Shown here one piece after another: positions 41,252-50,179 of a stretch of DNA of 64,000 nucleotides. Origin of the DNA: Rhodospirillales bacterium. Its GTDB lineage: Bacteria > Pseudomonadota > Alphaproteobacteria > Rhodospirillales > Defluviicoccaceae. Positions within the stretch are counted from its first letter, which is position 1; the number at the start of each line of letters is the position of its first letter. Location of the stretch: contig JADJQT010000001.1 of NCBI GenBank assembly GCA_016712595.1, forward strand, positions 1,671,501 to 1,735,500, read 5' to 3'. The notes under the pieces are model-generated. The model had not been told where the DNA came from and searched no databases. It was given only the letters and a program-made list of their open reading frames with translations. The translations under genes and the position numbers were made by a program.

Positions 41252-44119
41252 ATGAGCTCCAAAGTGACAACGGGTGACGACAAGCGCGCCAAGCCGAAGA
41301 ACAGCGCGACATCGAGAGCAACGACGCCGAAGGCGCCCATTCCTTCGTCCGAGGACAAGGCCGGAGTCTTGCTGGCCCCGCCGCCGACGCCGTCCATCGC
41401 CGCTACCGAGGTGAAGGCGGCAAAGGAGGAGCCGTCGGTGCCCCCGCAGGCCGCGCCAGCCCCCGCCGTGGCTCCTGCCTCGCCCGTCGAACCCGCGGCC
41501 GCCAAGGCGCCGCAGGGGTCGGTATCCGCGGCTGAAGCGAGCCCGGTGCCGCCCATGGCCAAATCGGCGGAGCCGGCGGCGAAGGCCGCTGCGATCAGCA
41601 CTGCTCCATCCTCCACGACACCATCCAAACCCGCGGAAGCTACGGTCGTGGTGCCCAAAGCCAGCAAACCGGAACCGATGGCATCGGCTCAGGCGATCGC
41701 CCCGGACGCCGTCGCGCCGGCGGTCGCGCCGACGCCCACCCGGGCCGAGGTGGTGAAGCCGGCGCTTCGCGAGCCTTCGCCGCTGCCCGCTGCTGCGAGC
41801 GTCGCAGAACCGACAGCCGCCGCGCCGACGGCCACCGTTCCGGCGAAAGACACCCCGGCGAAAGCGGTTAAGGGACCCGAACCGCGACGACCGGTTGACA
41901 TCGACTTCAACCGACTGGCGCCGGCCGCCGCCGTCGACGCCGTGCTGTCCGCCGACATGCGCGATGCATTCGGTTTCCTTGGCATGCACGAGCTCGATAC
42001 CGAAGGAGTGGTCCTCGTGCGGGTGTTTCTGCCGGGGGCACACGCGGTCACCGTGATCGATTCGGCATCGGGCGAGGTCGTAGCCCCGCTCGCGCGCATC
42101 CGCGAGGAGGGGCTGTTCGCTGGCGCGATCAGTGGTCCTTGGTTTGCGTACCGGCTGCGCGTGGTCGACGGTGACGGCGAGCGAGAGGTCGAAGATCCCT
42201 ACCGTTTCCCGCCGGTCATCAGCGGAGCCGATGCTCAACTGCTTGCCGAAGGTGGCCTTGCGCGCAGCTACGCGGTGCTGGGCGCACACGTCTGTACAAT
42301 GGAGGGCGTCGCTGGCGTGACCTTCGCGGTGTGGGCGCCGCACGCCGGACGTGTCGCCGTGATCGGTGACTTCAATGGCTGGGACGGCCGCCGGCACGGC
42401 ATGCGGCTGCGTCACGAGTGCGGTGTCTGGGAGATCTTCATTCCCGGCGTTGCCGCGGGACCGTTTTATAAATTCGAGATCAAGACTGCGGCGGGCTCGC
42501 GTCTGGTCGACAAGACCGATCCTTACGCGTTCCAGGTCGAAGCCGGCTCAGGCTCGGCCGCGATCATCTACGACCTCAACGCCTACGCATGGGGCGATGC
42601 GGCATGGATGCGCGAGCGGGCGCGCTCCGCGCCGCGTGAGCGCGCGATCTCGATCTACGAGGTTCATCTCGGCTCATGGCGACGCCGGCCGGAAGAGGGG
42701 GAACGCAGCCTCACCTACGAAGAGCATGTCGTCGAGTTGATCGGTCACGTCCAGTATCTCGGCTTCACCCATATCGAGCTGATACCCGCGGACGACGCCG
42801 CCGACGAGGCTGCGCGCGCGCATCAGCCGTTCGCCTTGTTCGCGCCGACGAGCCGCTGGGGGTCCCCCGATCAGTTCCGCCTCTTCGTCGACAAGTGCCA
42901 TCAGGCCGGAATCGGCGTCATCGCCAACGTGAGCGTTCATCGGTTTTCCGACGAGGCCAACGGCCTGCGGGAATTCGACGGCACCGGCCTTTATGAGCAT
43001 CCCGATCCGCAGCAGCAACGCCTGCCGGGCGCGCCGGGCCTGGTCTTCGACGCCGGTCGCCGGGAAGTCGCGGGTTACCTGATCGCCAGCGCGTCGTTCT
43101 GGTTCGAGCACTATCATCTCGATGCGATCCACATGCCCGCGGTCGAACAGATGCTCTATCTCGATTACCGGCGCGGCGGCGGCCAATGGATGCCCAATCG
43201 CTTCGGTGGCAGCGAGAATCTCGAGGCCGTCGATCTGGTGCGCCGGATCAACGAGGCGGTCTACGCCGGCTACCCGGGTGCTTTCACCATCGCCGAGGTG
43301 AACGCGGATTGGCAACGGGTTTCACATCCGACGTTCGTGGGCGGTCTCGGCTTCGGCTTTCGCTGGCAATCCGAGTGGATTCAGCACGTCCTTCGCTATC
43401 TCGGCCGTTCGCCCGTCCACCGCAAGTATTACCACGACGACATCATTCAGGGCGCGACGAGCTCGTTCCAGGAAAACGAAGTTGTACCCTTATCGCACGA
43501 ATCCGTAAGTGGAGGGCGGCTTCCGCTCATCGCCCATATTCCCGGCGATCGCTGGCAGCAGTTCGCCACCTTGCGCACCTGCTTCGTGCTGATGTTCACC
43601 CGCCCGGGCAAGAAGCTGATGTTCATGGGTGGGGAATTCGCCCAGCACCGCGGCTGGAATCCGCAGGTGAGTCTTGACTGGCACCTGCTGCAGGACGGGA
43701 TGCATCAGGGCGTGCAGCGGCTGGTTCATGACCTCAACGCCCTTTATCGCGCGACGCCGGCGCTCTTTGAACGCGACTGCGAGCCCGATGGTTTTCAGTG
43801 GATCGATTGCAACGACAGCGACCAGAGCATCATCTCCTTCCTGCGTCAGGGAGCGGACGGCAAGGGTTTGATCGTCGTCATCTGCAATTTCACCCCGGTC
43901 GTGCGGACGAACTACCGGCTGGGTGTACCGAAGGGCGGATTTTATCGCGAGCGGCTGAACAGCGATTCGGAACTCTACGGCGGCGTCAATGTCGGCAACG
44001 AGGGCGGAGCCGAAGCGCGCGCCGAGGCCATGCACGGTCGGCCGTTTTCAATGTCGTTGCGGATCCCGCCGTTCGCTTCGGTTGTCCTCGAGCACGAAGA
44101 GGGTCTGCCGTTCGGCTGA
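41252..44119 (+). CDS. Non-catalytic glycogen branching enzyme (GlgB) paralogue with Ala/Pro-rich extension
   Basis: 955 residues from the ATG at 41252 (GAGG upstream). Residues ~1-210 are Ala/Pro/Lys-rich and disordered-looking; two CBM48-type modules follow (AFGFLGMHELD, then AVLGAH and WAPHAGRVAVIGDFNGWDG), then a GH13 barrel and C-terminal beta domain closely colinear with GlgB. All conserved catalytic regions are altered. Region I LDWVPGHF reads ANVSVHRF. The nucleophile site RVDAV reads HMPAV (Pro629). The general-acid Glu682 is kept (IAEV). The third-acid site SHDEV reads SHESV (Glu750 for Asp). SWGYQP reads RAHQP. The fold is otherwise intact to the end. It should bind glucan but not branch it; a scaffold or regulator of glycogen metabolism is plausible (inference). 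Confidence 0.88.
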   Translation: MSSKVTTGDDKRAKPKNSATSRATTPKAPIPSSEDKAGVLLAPPPTPSIAATEVKAAKEEPSVPPQAAPAPAVAPASPVEPAAAKAPQGSVSAAEASPVPPMAKSAEPAAKAAAISTAPSSTTPSKPAEATVVVPKASKPEPMASAQAIAPDAVAPAVAPTPTRAEVVKPALREPSPLPAAASVAEPTAAAPTATVPAKDTPAKAVKGPEPRRPVDIDFNRLAPAAAVDAVLSADMRDAFGFLGMHELDTEGVVLVRVFLPGAHAVTVIDSASGEVVAPLARIREEGLFAGAISGPWFAYRLRVVDGDGEREVEDPYRFPPVISGADAQLLAEGGLARSYAVLGAHVCTMEGVAGVTFAVWAPHAGRVAVIGDFNGWDGRRHGMRLRHECGVWEIFIPGVAAGPFYKFEIKTAAGSRLVDKTDPYAFQVEAGSGSAAIIYDLNAYAWGDAAWMRERARSAPRERAISIYEVHLGSWRRRPEEGERSLTYEEHVVELIGHVQYLGFTHIELIPADDAADEAARAHQPFALFAPTSRWGSPDQFRLFVDKCHQAGIGVIANVSVHRFSDEANGLREFDGTGLYEHPDPQQQRLPGAPGLVFDAGRREVAGYLIASASFWFEHYHLDAIHMPAVEQMLYLDYRRGGGQWMPNRFGGSENLEAVDLVRRINEAVYAGYPGAFTIAEVNADWQRVSHPTFVGGLGFGFRWQSEWIQHVLRYLGRSPVHRKYYHDDIIQGATSSFQENEVVPLSHESVSGGRLPLIAHIPGDRWQQFATLRTCFVLMFTRPGKKLMFMGGEFAQHRGWNPQVSLDWHLLQDGMHQGVQRLVHDLNALYRATPALFERDCEPDGFQWIDCNDSDQSIISFLRQGADGKGLIVVICNFTPVVRTNYRLGVPKGGFYRERLNSDSELYGGVNVGNEGGAEARAEAMHGRPFSMSLRIPPFASVVLEHEEGLPFG

Positions 44120-44254
44120 GCGGGCGCGGATGCCGGGCGCGGTCGAGAAAAAGGTGAAGACCAGTGCGGCAGAGTGCGCGTAAAATGGCCCTTTGCGTCC
44201 GGCTTGGACCGAGCTTGCCGGGGCGGACAGATAAAGCAGCCGAAGAGCTGCGAG

Positions 44255-44276
44255 CAAGGCGCTTTTTAGCGCCTTG
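44255..44276 (+). promoter_or_regulatory. Perfect hairpin in the hypA leader
   Basis: CAAGGCGCT (44255-44263), loop TTTT, AGCGCCTTG (44268-44276): a 9-bp perfect stem with a tetraloop, 26 nt before the hypA start. No run of T follows, so a strong terminator of the upstream gene is less likely than an mRNA structure. Confidence 0.6.
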
Positions 44277-44302
44277 GCAGAGGCGTTGGGGAGGACTCAC
44301 GC

Positions 44303-44644
44303 ATGCACGAGCTGGCGCTGTGCCAGAGCGTTGTCGACGTTGTGCTGGAACAGGCGCGGCAGTATCGCTTTGATCGCGTTGAGACCGTGCGGCTCGAAAT
44401 CGGCGCCTTATCCTGTGTCGCTCCCGACGCTCTCGATTTCTGCTTCGCCGCGGTCGCGCGCGGGACCATCGCCGATGGCGCGCGGCTCGAAATTCTCGCG
44501 GTTCCGGGTGAGGCGTGGTGTCTTGATTGCGGCATGACCGTTCCGCTCGGCGACCGCGCCGCCGCCTGTCCGCGATGCGCCGGTTATCGGCTGCAGGTCA
44601 CCGGCGGCGAGGGGATGCGCATCAAAGACCTGGAGGTGGCGTGA
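44303..44644 (+). CDS. hypA: Hydrogenase nickel-insertion protein HypA
   Basis: 113 residues. Begins MHEL, whose His2/Glu3 form the nickel site. A zinc finger near the C-terminus has CLDCG and CPRCAG. It delivers Ni to the large subunit of [NiFe]-hydrogenase together with HypB. Preceded by GGGAGGA. It opens a six-gene plus-strand run (A-B-F-C-D-E) without gaps. Stop overlaps hypB (TGATG). No hydrogenase structural genes are in the window. Confidence 0.95.
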   Translation: MHELALCQSVVDVVLEQARQYRFDRVETVRLEIGALSCVAPDALDFCFAAVARGTIADGARLEILAVPGEAWCLDCGMTVPLGDRAAACPRCAGYRLQVTGGEGMRIKDLEVA

Positions 44645-45597
44645 TGTGCGGGGTCTGCGGTTGCGCGGTGCGTCCGGCCGAATCCGAGGGGCATGCGTCG
44701 GCGCATGACCATGGGCACGCCCACACCCACGTGCACCACGTGCACGGGCACCAAACGGATGACCCACACACCCATTCCGTTTCGCATGCCCGGCCGGGAG
44801 GCGTGGATGACCATGGCATGCGGCTGGTCCGTGTCGAGCAGGACATCCTCGCCGCCAATGACGCGATCGCCGCGGCGAATCGGCGGGCATTCGGCGAGCG
44901 GGGGGTTGTGGCGCTGAACCTGATGTCGGCCCCGGGCTCGGGCAAGACGACCCTTTTGGTGCGAACGATCGAGGACCTGAAGGCGAGCCGTCCGATCGCC
45001 GTCATCGAGGGCGATCAGGAGACGAGTTTCGATGCCGAGCGCATCCGCGCCACCGGCGTTGCGGCCCACCAGATCAACACCGGCAAGGGGTGCCATCTCG
45101 ACGCGCGCATGGTCGCCAGTGCGCTGGCGCACGTGGATTTTGCCAGTGCGCTGGCGCACGTGGATCTTGCCGGCACGCTGGCGCGAGAGGATGGGCAGGC
45201 GGGCATCGTCTTTATCGAGAACGTCGGCAATCTCGTCTGCCCTGCTGCGTTCGATCTTGGCGAGGCGAGCCGCGTGGTTCTGCTATCGGTCACCGAGGGG
45301 GACGATAAACCGCTGAAGTATGCGGGAATGTTCGCGGCGGCGGATCTGCTGCTAATCACCAAGATCGATCTGTTGCCCTTCGTGCCGTTTGATCTCGATC
45401 GCTGCTGTGGCTTTGCCCGGCGGGTCAACCCCGCGATCGAGATCATTGAGGTTTCAGCGACGCGCGGCGATGGTCTCGATCGCTGGTATGCCTGGATCGC
45501 CGGCCACTGCGTGGGGGCGCACGGTCACGCCGGCCTGTCACCGCCCGAGGCGACGGCCGTGGCGACGGCCGCGGCGAGGCAAACGGCCGTCGAATGA
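44644..45597 (+). CDS. hypB: Hydrogenase nickel-incorporation GTPase HypB
   Basis: 317 residues. The N-terminal MCGVCGC gives the CxxCGC high-affinity metal motif, followed by a His-rich stretch (~20-52). The GTPase part has SAPGSGKTT (P-loop), EGDQETSFDA, HLDARM with the metal-site Cys-His, VFIENVGNLVCP and LLITKIDLL. The region after HLDARMV contains a 9-residue duplication (SALAHVDFA / SALAHVDLA) from a 27-bp tandem repeat. GTP hydrolysis drives Ni insertion with HypA. It runs without a gap into hypF. Confidence 0.93.
   Translation: MCGVCGCAVRPAESEGHASAHDHGHAHTHVHHVHGHQTDDPHTHSVSHARPGGVDDHGMRLVRVEQDILAANDAIAAANRRAFGERGVVALNLMSAPGSGKTTLLVRTIEDLKASRPIAVIEGDQETSFDAERIRATGVAAHQINTGKGCHLDARMVASALAHVDFASALAHVDLAGTLAREDGQAGIVFIENVGNLVCPAAFDLGEASRVVLLSVTEGDDKPLKYAGMFAAADLLLITKIDLLPFVPFDLDRCCGFARRVNPAIEIIEVSATRGDGLDRWYAWIAGHCVGAHGHAGLSPPEATAVATAAARQTAVE
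45115..45168 (+). repeat. 27-bp tandem duplication inside hypB
   Basis: Two adjacent copies (45115-45141, 45142-45168) of a 27-bp unit, starting GCCAGTGCGCTGGCGCACG, differ at one base (T/C) near the end. It keeps the frame and adds 9 residues. Confidence 0.9.
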
Positions 45598-46718
45598 TAT
45601 CCTCTTTCGCCGCTCAGTCCTCTTTGGACCCGGTTGCGGTCATCGTAACGCTGCCGAAGGCCGTGCCGACCGTTCTCGCCGTCGGCGCGTTCTTGAAGAA
45701 CACCTTGTGCCTGACCCACGGTACTAAGGCACTGATCTCACGCGACGTCGGCAACCTTGAAAGCATCGATGCGGTTCGCGGGTTTGAAGCCTGCGCCGAG
45801 GGCCTGCTGCAGGTGGCGAGTGGTTTACCGGTCGCCGTCGCCCACGATTTGCATCCGGATTTCCACAGCACGCGATGGGCCGAGGCCTTCGCCGCCGGCA
45901 TGGGCATCCCGGCCGTCGCGGTTCAGCATCATCATGCCCATGTGGCTGCCGTCATGGCGGAACATGGGACGGATCAGCCGGCACTCGGCCTTGCCCTCGA
46001 CGGCTTTGGGCTGGGTGCCGATCGCCAGTCTTGGGGCGGAGAGCTTCTGTGCGTCGATGCCGACGGCTATCGCCGCCTCGGCCATCTCGCGCCCCTGGCT
46101 CAGCCCGGCGGCGATAAAGCGGCGCGCGAGCCGTGGCGCATGGGGGCGGCGGCTCTTTTTGCTCTCGGACGCGCAGAGAACATCGCCCGCTACTTCGATC
46201 GGCATTCGGGAGCGGACGTGATCGCCCGGATGCTGCGCCAGAACATCAACTGCCCACCGACGACGAGTTGCGGGCGCCTGTTCGACGCCGCCTGCGGGCT
46301 GCTCAAGGTCAAGCCGGTGGCAAGCTTCGAGGGCGAGGCGCCGATGGAACTCGAGCGCCTGGCAACGCACCCGCAGGCGGATGCCGGGCTGTGGCGGCTC
46401 GAAGCGGGTGTTCTTGACCTCCGCCCGCTGCTCGAACGCCTGATCGGACTTACCGCCGTGGACGGCGCCAATCTGTTTCACGGCACCCTCGCCGACGCCA
46501 TGGCAGCCTGGGTCGATTGGGCCGCGGAGCATGAAGGCATCCGCCGCGTCGCGCTTTCGGGCGGGTGTTTTCTTAATCAAGTGCTCAGCCGGCGACTGAT
46601 CGATGCGCTGCGCCGACGCAATATCGTACCACTGCAGCCCATCCGTCTGCCGCCGGGGGATAGCGCCATCAGTCTTGGCCAGGCCTGGGCAGCGGCGATA
46701 TCGGCCACGAAAGGGTAG
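45594..46718 (+). CDS. hypF: Short HypF: carbamoyltransferase (Kae1-like) domain only
   Basis: 374 residues against about 750 for full HypF. It starts in an ATGA overlap with hypB, so the shortness is genuine rather than a lost 5' end. It begins inside the last domain (LPKAVPTVLAVGAFLKNTLCL) and keeps the Kae1-like metal site HHHAHVAAVMAEHG, DGFGLGADRQSWGGEL, TSCGRLFDAA and the terminal CFLNQVL. The acylphosphatase, zinc-finger and YrdC domains are absent. HypF makes the carbamoyl-AMP derived thiocarbamoyl group on HypE for the CN ligands. A similarly short, functional HypF1 is described in Ralstonia. The missing activities must come from another protein if this is active. Confidence 0.9.
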   Translation: MISSFAAQSSLDPVAVIVTLPKAVPTVLAVGAFLKNTLCLTHGTKALISRDVGNLESIDAVRGFEACAEGLLQVASGLPVAVAHDLHPDFHSTRWAEAFAAGMGIPAVAVQHHHAHVAAVMAEHGTDQPALGLALDGFGLGADRQSWGGELLCVDADGYRRLGHLAPLAQPGGDKAAREPWRMGAAALFALGRAENIARYFDRHSGADVIARMLRQNINCPPTTSCGRLFDAACGLLKVKPVASFEGEAPMELERLATHPQADAGLWRLEAGVLDLRPLLERLIGLTAVDGANLFHGTLADAMAAWVDWAAEHEGIRRVALSGGCFLNQVLSRRLIDALRRRNIVPLQPIRLPPGDSAISLGQAWAAAISATKG

Positions 46719-46723
46719 AGCCG

Positions 46724-46972
46724 ATGTGTCTTGCGGTACCGGCGCGCATCGTTGAACGGCTGTCCGAGAGCATTGCCCGCGCCGAGGTCGGCGGCATCGT
46801 CAAAGAGGTCAATCTCTGCCTGATCGACGACGTCGCGGTTGGCGATTATGTCATTGTTCATGTGGGTTTCGCGCTTTCGCGACTTGATACCGAGGAAGCG
46901 GCGGCGACGCTCGCCCTGTTTGCCGAAGCCGGCATGCTTGCTCCCGACGATGAACCGGAGCCGCCGGCGTGA
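46724..46972 (+). CDS. hypC: HypC chaperone
   Basis: 82 residues beginning MCLAVPARI; Cys2 is the conserved Fe(CN)2CO-carrying residue. The VNLCLIDDVAVGDYVIVHVGFAL segment is the OB-like core. It shuttles the Fe group from HypD to the hydrogenase large-subunit precursor. GTG of hypD overlaps its stop by 4 nt. Confidence 0.94.
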   Translation: MCLAVPARIVERLSESIARAEVGGIVKEVNLCLIDDVAVGDYVIVHVGFALSRLDTEEAAATLALFAEAGMLAPDDEPEPPA

Positions 46973-48114
46973 GCGTTCGCTACGTCGACGAATTCCGCGA
47001 GAGCCGCCTCGCGCATGCGCTCGCTGCCGGCATCCGCTCCCTCGCCGATCCCGCCCGCACCTACCGGCTGATGGAATTCTGCGGCGGGCATACGCACGCG
47101 ATCTTCCGTTACGGTGTTCCCGATCTTCTGCCGGCGAACATCCGGCTGGTCCATGGTCCAGGGTGCCCCGTCTGTGTCCTGCCGGTCGCGCGCATCGCCC
47201 ACGCGCTGCAGTTGGCGAGCGCGCATGGCGTGATCTTGTGCACCTATGGCGATCTTGTGCGGGTGCCGGGGCCGCAGCGCCAGAGCCTGCTGAAGGCGAA
47301 GGCGGCGGGCGCGGACGTCCGCATCGTCTGGTCGTCGCTCGACGCACTTAAGATCGCCGACGAGAACCCGCATCGGCAGGTCGTTTTTTTTGCCATCGGT
47401 TTCGAAACGACGACGCCGCCGACGGCCGTCGTGCTGTTGCAGGCGCGCGCCCTTGGCGTGAAAAATTTCTCCGTGCACTGCAACCATGTGATGACGCCGC
47501 CGGCGATTGTAGGACTGCTGGAGCGCCCGGAGGCGCAAGCCCCGGGATCGGTGCCGATCGATGGCTTCATCGGACCCGCTCACGTCAGTGCGGTCATCGG
47601 CAGCCGGCCGTTCGAGCCGTTCGCTGAGCGCTACCGCCGGCCGGTGGTCATCGCCGGTTTTGAGCCTCTCGACGTGATGCAGGCGATCTTGATGCTCATC
47701 CGCCAGCTCAACGACGGGCGTGCGGAGGTGGAGAACGAATACGCGCGCGTCGTCAATCGTGACGGCAACACCAAGGCGCAAAGGATGATGGCCGAGGTGT
47801 TTGAGCGGCGCGCCAAATTCGAATGGCGGGGGCTGGGTGAACTCGCGGACAGCGCGCTTGGCATTCGCCCCGCGTTCGCCGATTTCGACGCAGAGCAGCG
47901 TTTCGACCTCGATGTTGTTGCTGTCGCCGATCACAAGGCCTGCGACTGCGGCGATATTCTGCGGGGCGTCAAGCGGCCGACGGACTGCCGGTTGTTCGCA
48001 ACCGGGTGCACGCCGGACAATCCCTTAGGCTCGTGCATGGTCTCCTCGGAAGGGGCCTGCGCCGCATACTATGCATTCGGGCGGGCACGCGAGCGCGCCG
48101 TGGCTCCGGTTTAA
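46969..48114 (+). CDS. hypD: HypD Fe(CN)2CO scaffold
   Basis: 381 residues, GTG start in GTGA overlap with hypC. Conserved CGGHTHAIFRYG, GPGCPVCVLP (redox-active Cys pair) and the C-terminal [4Fe-4S] region with Cys at CDCGDILRG, TDCRLF, TGCTP, GSCMVSSEGAC. It assembles and reduces the Fe ligands with HypC and HypE. Family length about 370-380. Confidence 0.96.
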   Translation: MSVRYVDEFRESRLAHALAAGIRSLADPARTYRLMEFCGGHTHAIFRYGVPDLLPANIRLVHGPGCPVCVLPVARIAHALQLASAHGVILCTYGDLVRVPGPQRQSLLKAKAAGADVRIVWSSLDALKIADENPHRQVVFFAIGFETTTPPTAVVLLQARALGVKNFSVHCNHVMTPPAIVGLLERPEAQAPGSVPIDGFIGPAHVSAVIGSRPFEPFAERYRRPVVIAGFEPLDVMQAILMLIRQLNDGRAEVENEYARVVNRDGNTKAQRMMAEVFERRAKFEWRGLGELADSALGIRPAFADFDAEQRFDLDVVAVADHKACDCGDILRGVKRPTDCRLFATGCTPDNPLGSCMVSSEGACAAYYAFGRARERAVAPV

Positions 48115-48117
48115 GCC

Positions 48118-49179
48118 GTGACAATCGCCCGGCAGATCAATCGGCGGATTTCACCGCGACCGCTCGACCTCGAGCGCGGACGCATCGATCTCAGCCACGG
48201 CGCCGGCGGCCGGGCGATGGCACAGCTCATCGAGGAGTTGTTCGAGGCGCACTTCGACAATCCGCTGCTTGCCCGGCACAACGATCAGGCCTGCTTTGAG
48301 GTCGGCGCCGGGCGGATGGTGATAACCACCGACGGCTTCGTCATCTCGCCGTTGTTCTTTCCCGGCGGCGACATCGGCTCGCTCGCGGTGCATGGGACGA
48401 TCAACGACGTCGCCATGGCCGGCGCCCGGCCGCTCTATCTCGCCTGCGGCATGATCCTCGAGGAGGGATTCCCGCTGGCTGACCTGCGGGCGATCGTGGC
48501 ATCGATGGCAGGCGCGGCGAAGTCGGCGGGGGTGCCGATCGTCACCGGCGATACCAAGGTGGTCGAGCGTGGCAAGGGGGACGGCGTTTTCATCACCACT
48601 ACTGGCGTCGGCGTCGTGCCTGCGGGCGTCGATATCGCCAGCGATCGAGCTCAGCCCGGGGACGCGGTGCTGATCAACGGCAGTATCGGCGATCATGGCA
48701 CGGCGGTGCTGTCGAAACGGGAAAACCTGTCGTTCGAAACCGAGATTCTGTCCGACTCGGCGGCACTCCACGGTCTGGTTGCGGCGATGCTCGCGGCGGC
48801 GCCGGGGATTCACGCCATGCGCGATCCCACCCGAGGCGGCCTCGCCGCGCTGCTCAATGAGATCGCGCGGGAATCTCGCGTCGGCATTATGATCGATGAA
48901 GGCGCGATTCCGATCGCGGTCGCCGTGCGTGGCGCCTGCGAGTTGCTCGGCCTCGATCCGCTTTACGTCGCCAACGAGGGCAAGCTCGTAGCCTTCTGCG
49001 CCGCGGCCGAGGCCGTCCGCCTGCTGGAGGCGATGCGCGCGCATCCGCTCGGCCGCAGGGCGTCGATCATCGGTAAGGTCGTCGATGATGCTGACGGCTA
49101 TGTGCAGATGCGCACAAGCTTCGGCGGCACCCGGATCGTTGACTGGCTCGCTGGCGAACAGCTTCCGCGCATATGCTGA
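48118..49179 (+). CDS. hypE: HypE, carbamoyl-dehydratase
   Basis: 353 residues, GTG start 3 nt after hypD. N-terminal DLSHGAGGRAM and ATP-grasp-type PurM fold (TTDGFVISPLFF, GDTKVVERG, MRDPTRGGLAALLNEIA). It ends PRIC, whose terminal Cys receives the carbamoyl group from HypF and is dehydrated to the thiocyanate, the source of hydrogenase CN. Last gene of the hyp run. Confidence 0.96.
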   Translation: MTIARQINRRISPRPLDLERGRIDLSHGAGGRAMAQLIEELFEAHFDNPLLARHNDQACFEVGAGRMVITTDGFVISPLFFPGGDIGSLAVHGTINDVAMAGARPLYLACGMILEEGFPLADLRAIVASMAGAAKSAGVPIVTGDTKVVERGKGDGVFITTTGVGVVPAGVDIASDRAQPGDAVLINGSIGDHGTAVLSKRENLSFETEILSDSAALHGLVAAMLAAAPGIHAMRDPTRGGLAALLNEIARESRVGIMIDEGAIPIAVAVRGACELLGLDPLYVANEGKLVAFCAAAEAVRLLEAMRAHPLGRRASIIGKVVDDADGYVQMRTSFGGTRIVDWLAGEQLPRIC

Positions 49180-49286
49180 CGGGTAAGCGGCGTTGGTTAT
49201 GTGCGCAATCCTCTCACGTGCAGAGAGCTCTTCAGCCGACGCGCAAAACTGCCTACGATCCCCGGTCTTGAAGATTCCATAGGAGC

Positions 49287-50114
49287 ATGGCTATGCGGCT
49301 GGAAGTGATTTCGCGCAAACCCAAGGGCCGCGCGCGGCCGGTGCCGCTGGTGTTCGTGCACGGTGCCTACAGTGCCGCATGGATCTGGGATGAGCATTTC
49401 CTGCCGTATTTCTCCGACCGAGGCTGGGAGGCACACGCGGTGAGCCTGCGTGGCCACGGCGGCAGTGAAGGCGCCGCGGACGTCCTGTTTGCCCGGCTGC
49501 GCGACTATGTCGCCGACGTTGAGGAGGTCGTCTCCGGTTTGTCGGTACCGCCCGTGCTGATCGGCCACTCGCTCGGCGGCATGGTGGTTCAGAAGTGCCT
49601 GCACCGCATGTCTTTTCCCGCGGCGGTGCTGATGGCCTCGGCGCCGCCGCACGGCGTGGTCAGCATGGTGTACGGCATGGCGTTCACCAACCCCGCCCTT
49701 CTCGGCGAGCTGACGTGGTGCCAAGTCATGGGCGAATACGCTGGCGACGGCAATGCGATTCGCCATGCACTTTTTTCCGACGATACCCCGGACGACGTCG
49801 TCCGCCGCTATCTGCCTCGTTTCCAGCCGGAATCGGTTTTAGTCAACCTCGACCTTCTCGGACTCGACCTGCCTCCGTCGACGCCCATGCTCGACGTGCC
49901 CGTGCTGGTGATGGGAGTTGAGAACGATCAGTTCATTTATCGTGGGGCTCTCGATGCGACCGCCTCAACCTATCGGACGAAGGCCGAGGTGTTCAGCGGT
50001 ATGGCGCACGCGATGATGCTTGAGCCGCAATGGGAACGGCCGGCGGCGCGAATTGCCGAATGGCTCGACGCGATGATCGGCGCATCCGCAACCGGCTTGC
50101 GGATGCGCGCGTAG
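49287..50114 (+). CDS. Alpha/beta hydrolase
   Basis: 275 residues, no signal peptide. Oxyanion region VFVHGAYSAAWIW, catalytic Ser in GHSLGGM (~residue 92), and C-terminal FSGMAHAMML with the catalytic His. The acid loop is probably MGVENDQFIY. Resembles cytoplasmic lipase/esterase-like hydrolases. It follows hypE by 107 bp in the same direction and may or may not share its transcript. Substrate unknown. Confidence 0.88.
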   Translation: MAMRLEVISRKPKGRARPVPLVFVHGAYSAAWIWDEHFLPYFSDRGWEAHAVSLRGHGGSEGAADVLFARLRDYVADVEEVVSGLSVPPVLIGHSLGGMVVQKCLHRMSFPAAVLMASAPPHGVVSMVYGMAFTNPALLGELTWCQVMGEYAGDGNAIRHALFSDDTPDDVVRRYLPRFQPESVLVNLDLLGLDLPPSTPMLDVPVLVMGVENDQFIYRGALDATASTYRTKAEVFSGMAHAMMLEPQWERPAARIAEWLDAMIGASATGLRMRA

Positions 50115-50179
50115 CCGGGCAGACACGGAGATCGGAGCGGCACGGGATTGGCCCGCGCTTCGCCCCGATCGGTCCGCGT

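Noticed and set aside
40801..41667. 288-codon minus-strand frame
   Set aside because: Antisense to the Ala/Pro-rich extension of the branching-enzyme-like gene; composition alone keeps it open.
45594..46718. hypF as a frameshifted pseudogene
   Set aside because: The ATGA overlap with hypB and an intact domain from its first residues fit a genuine short form.
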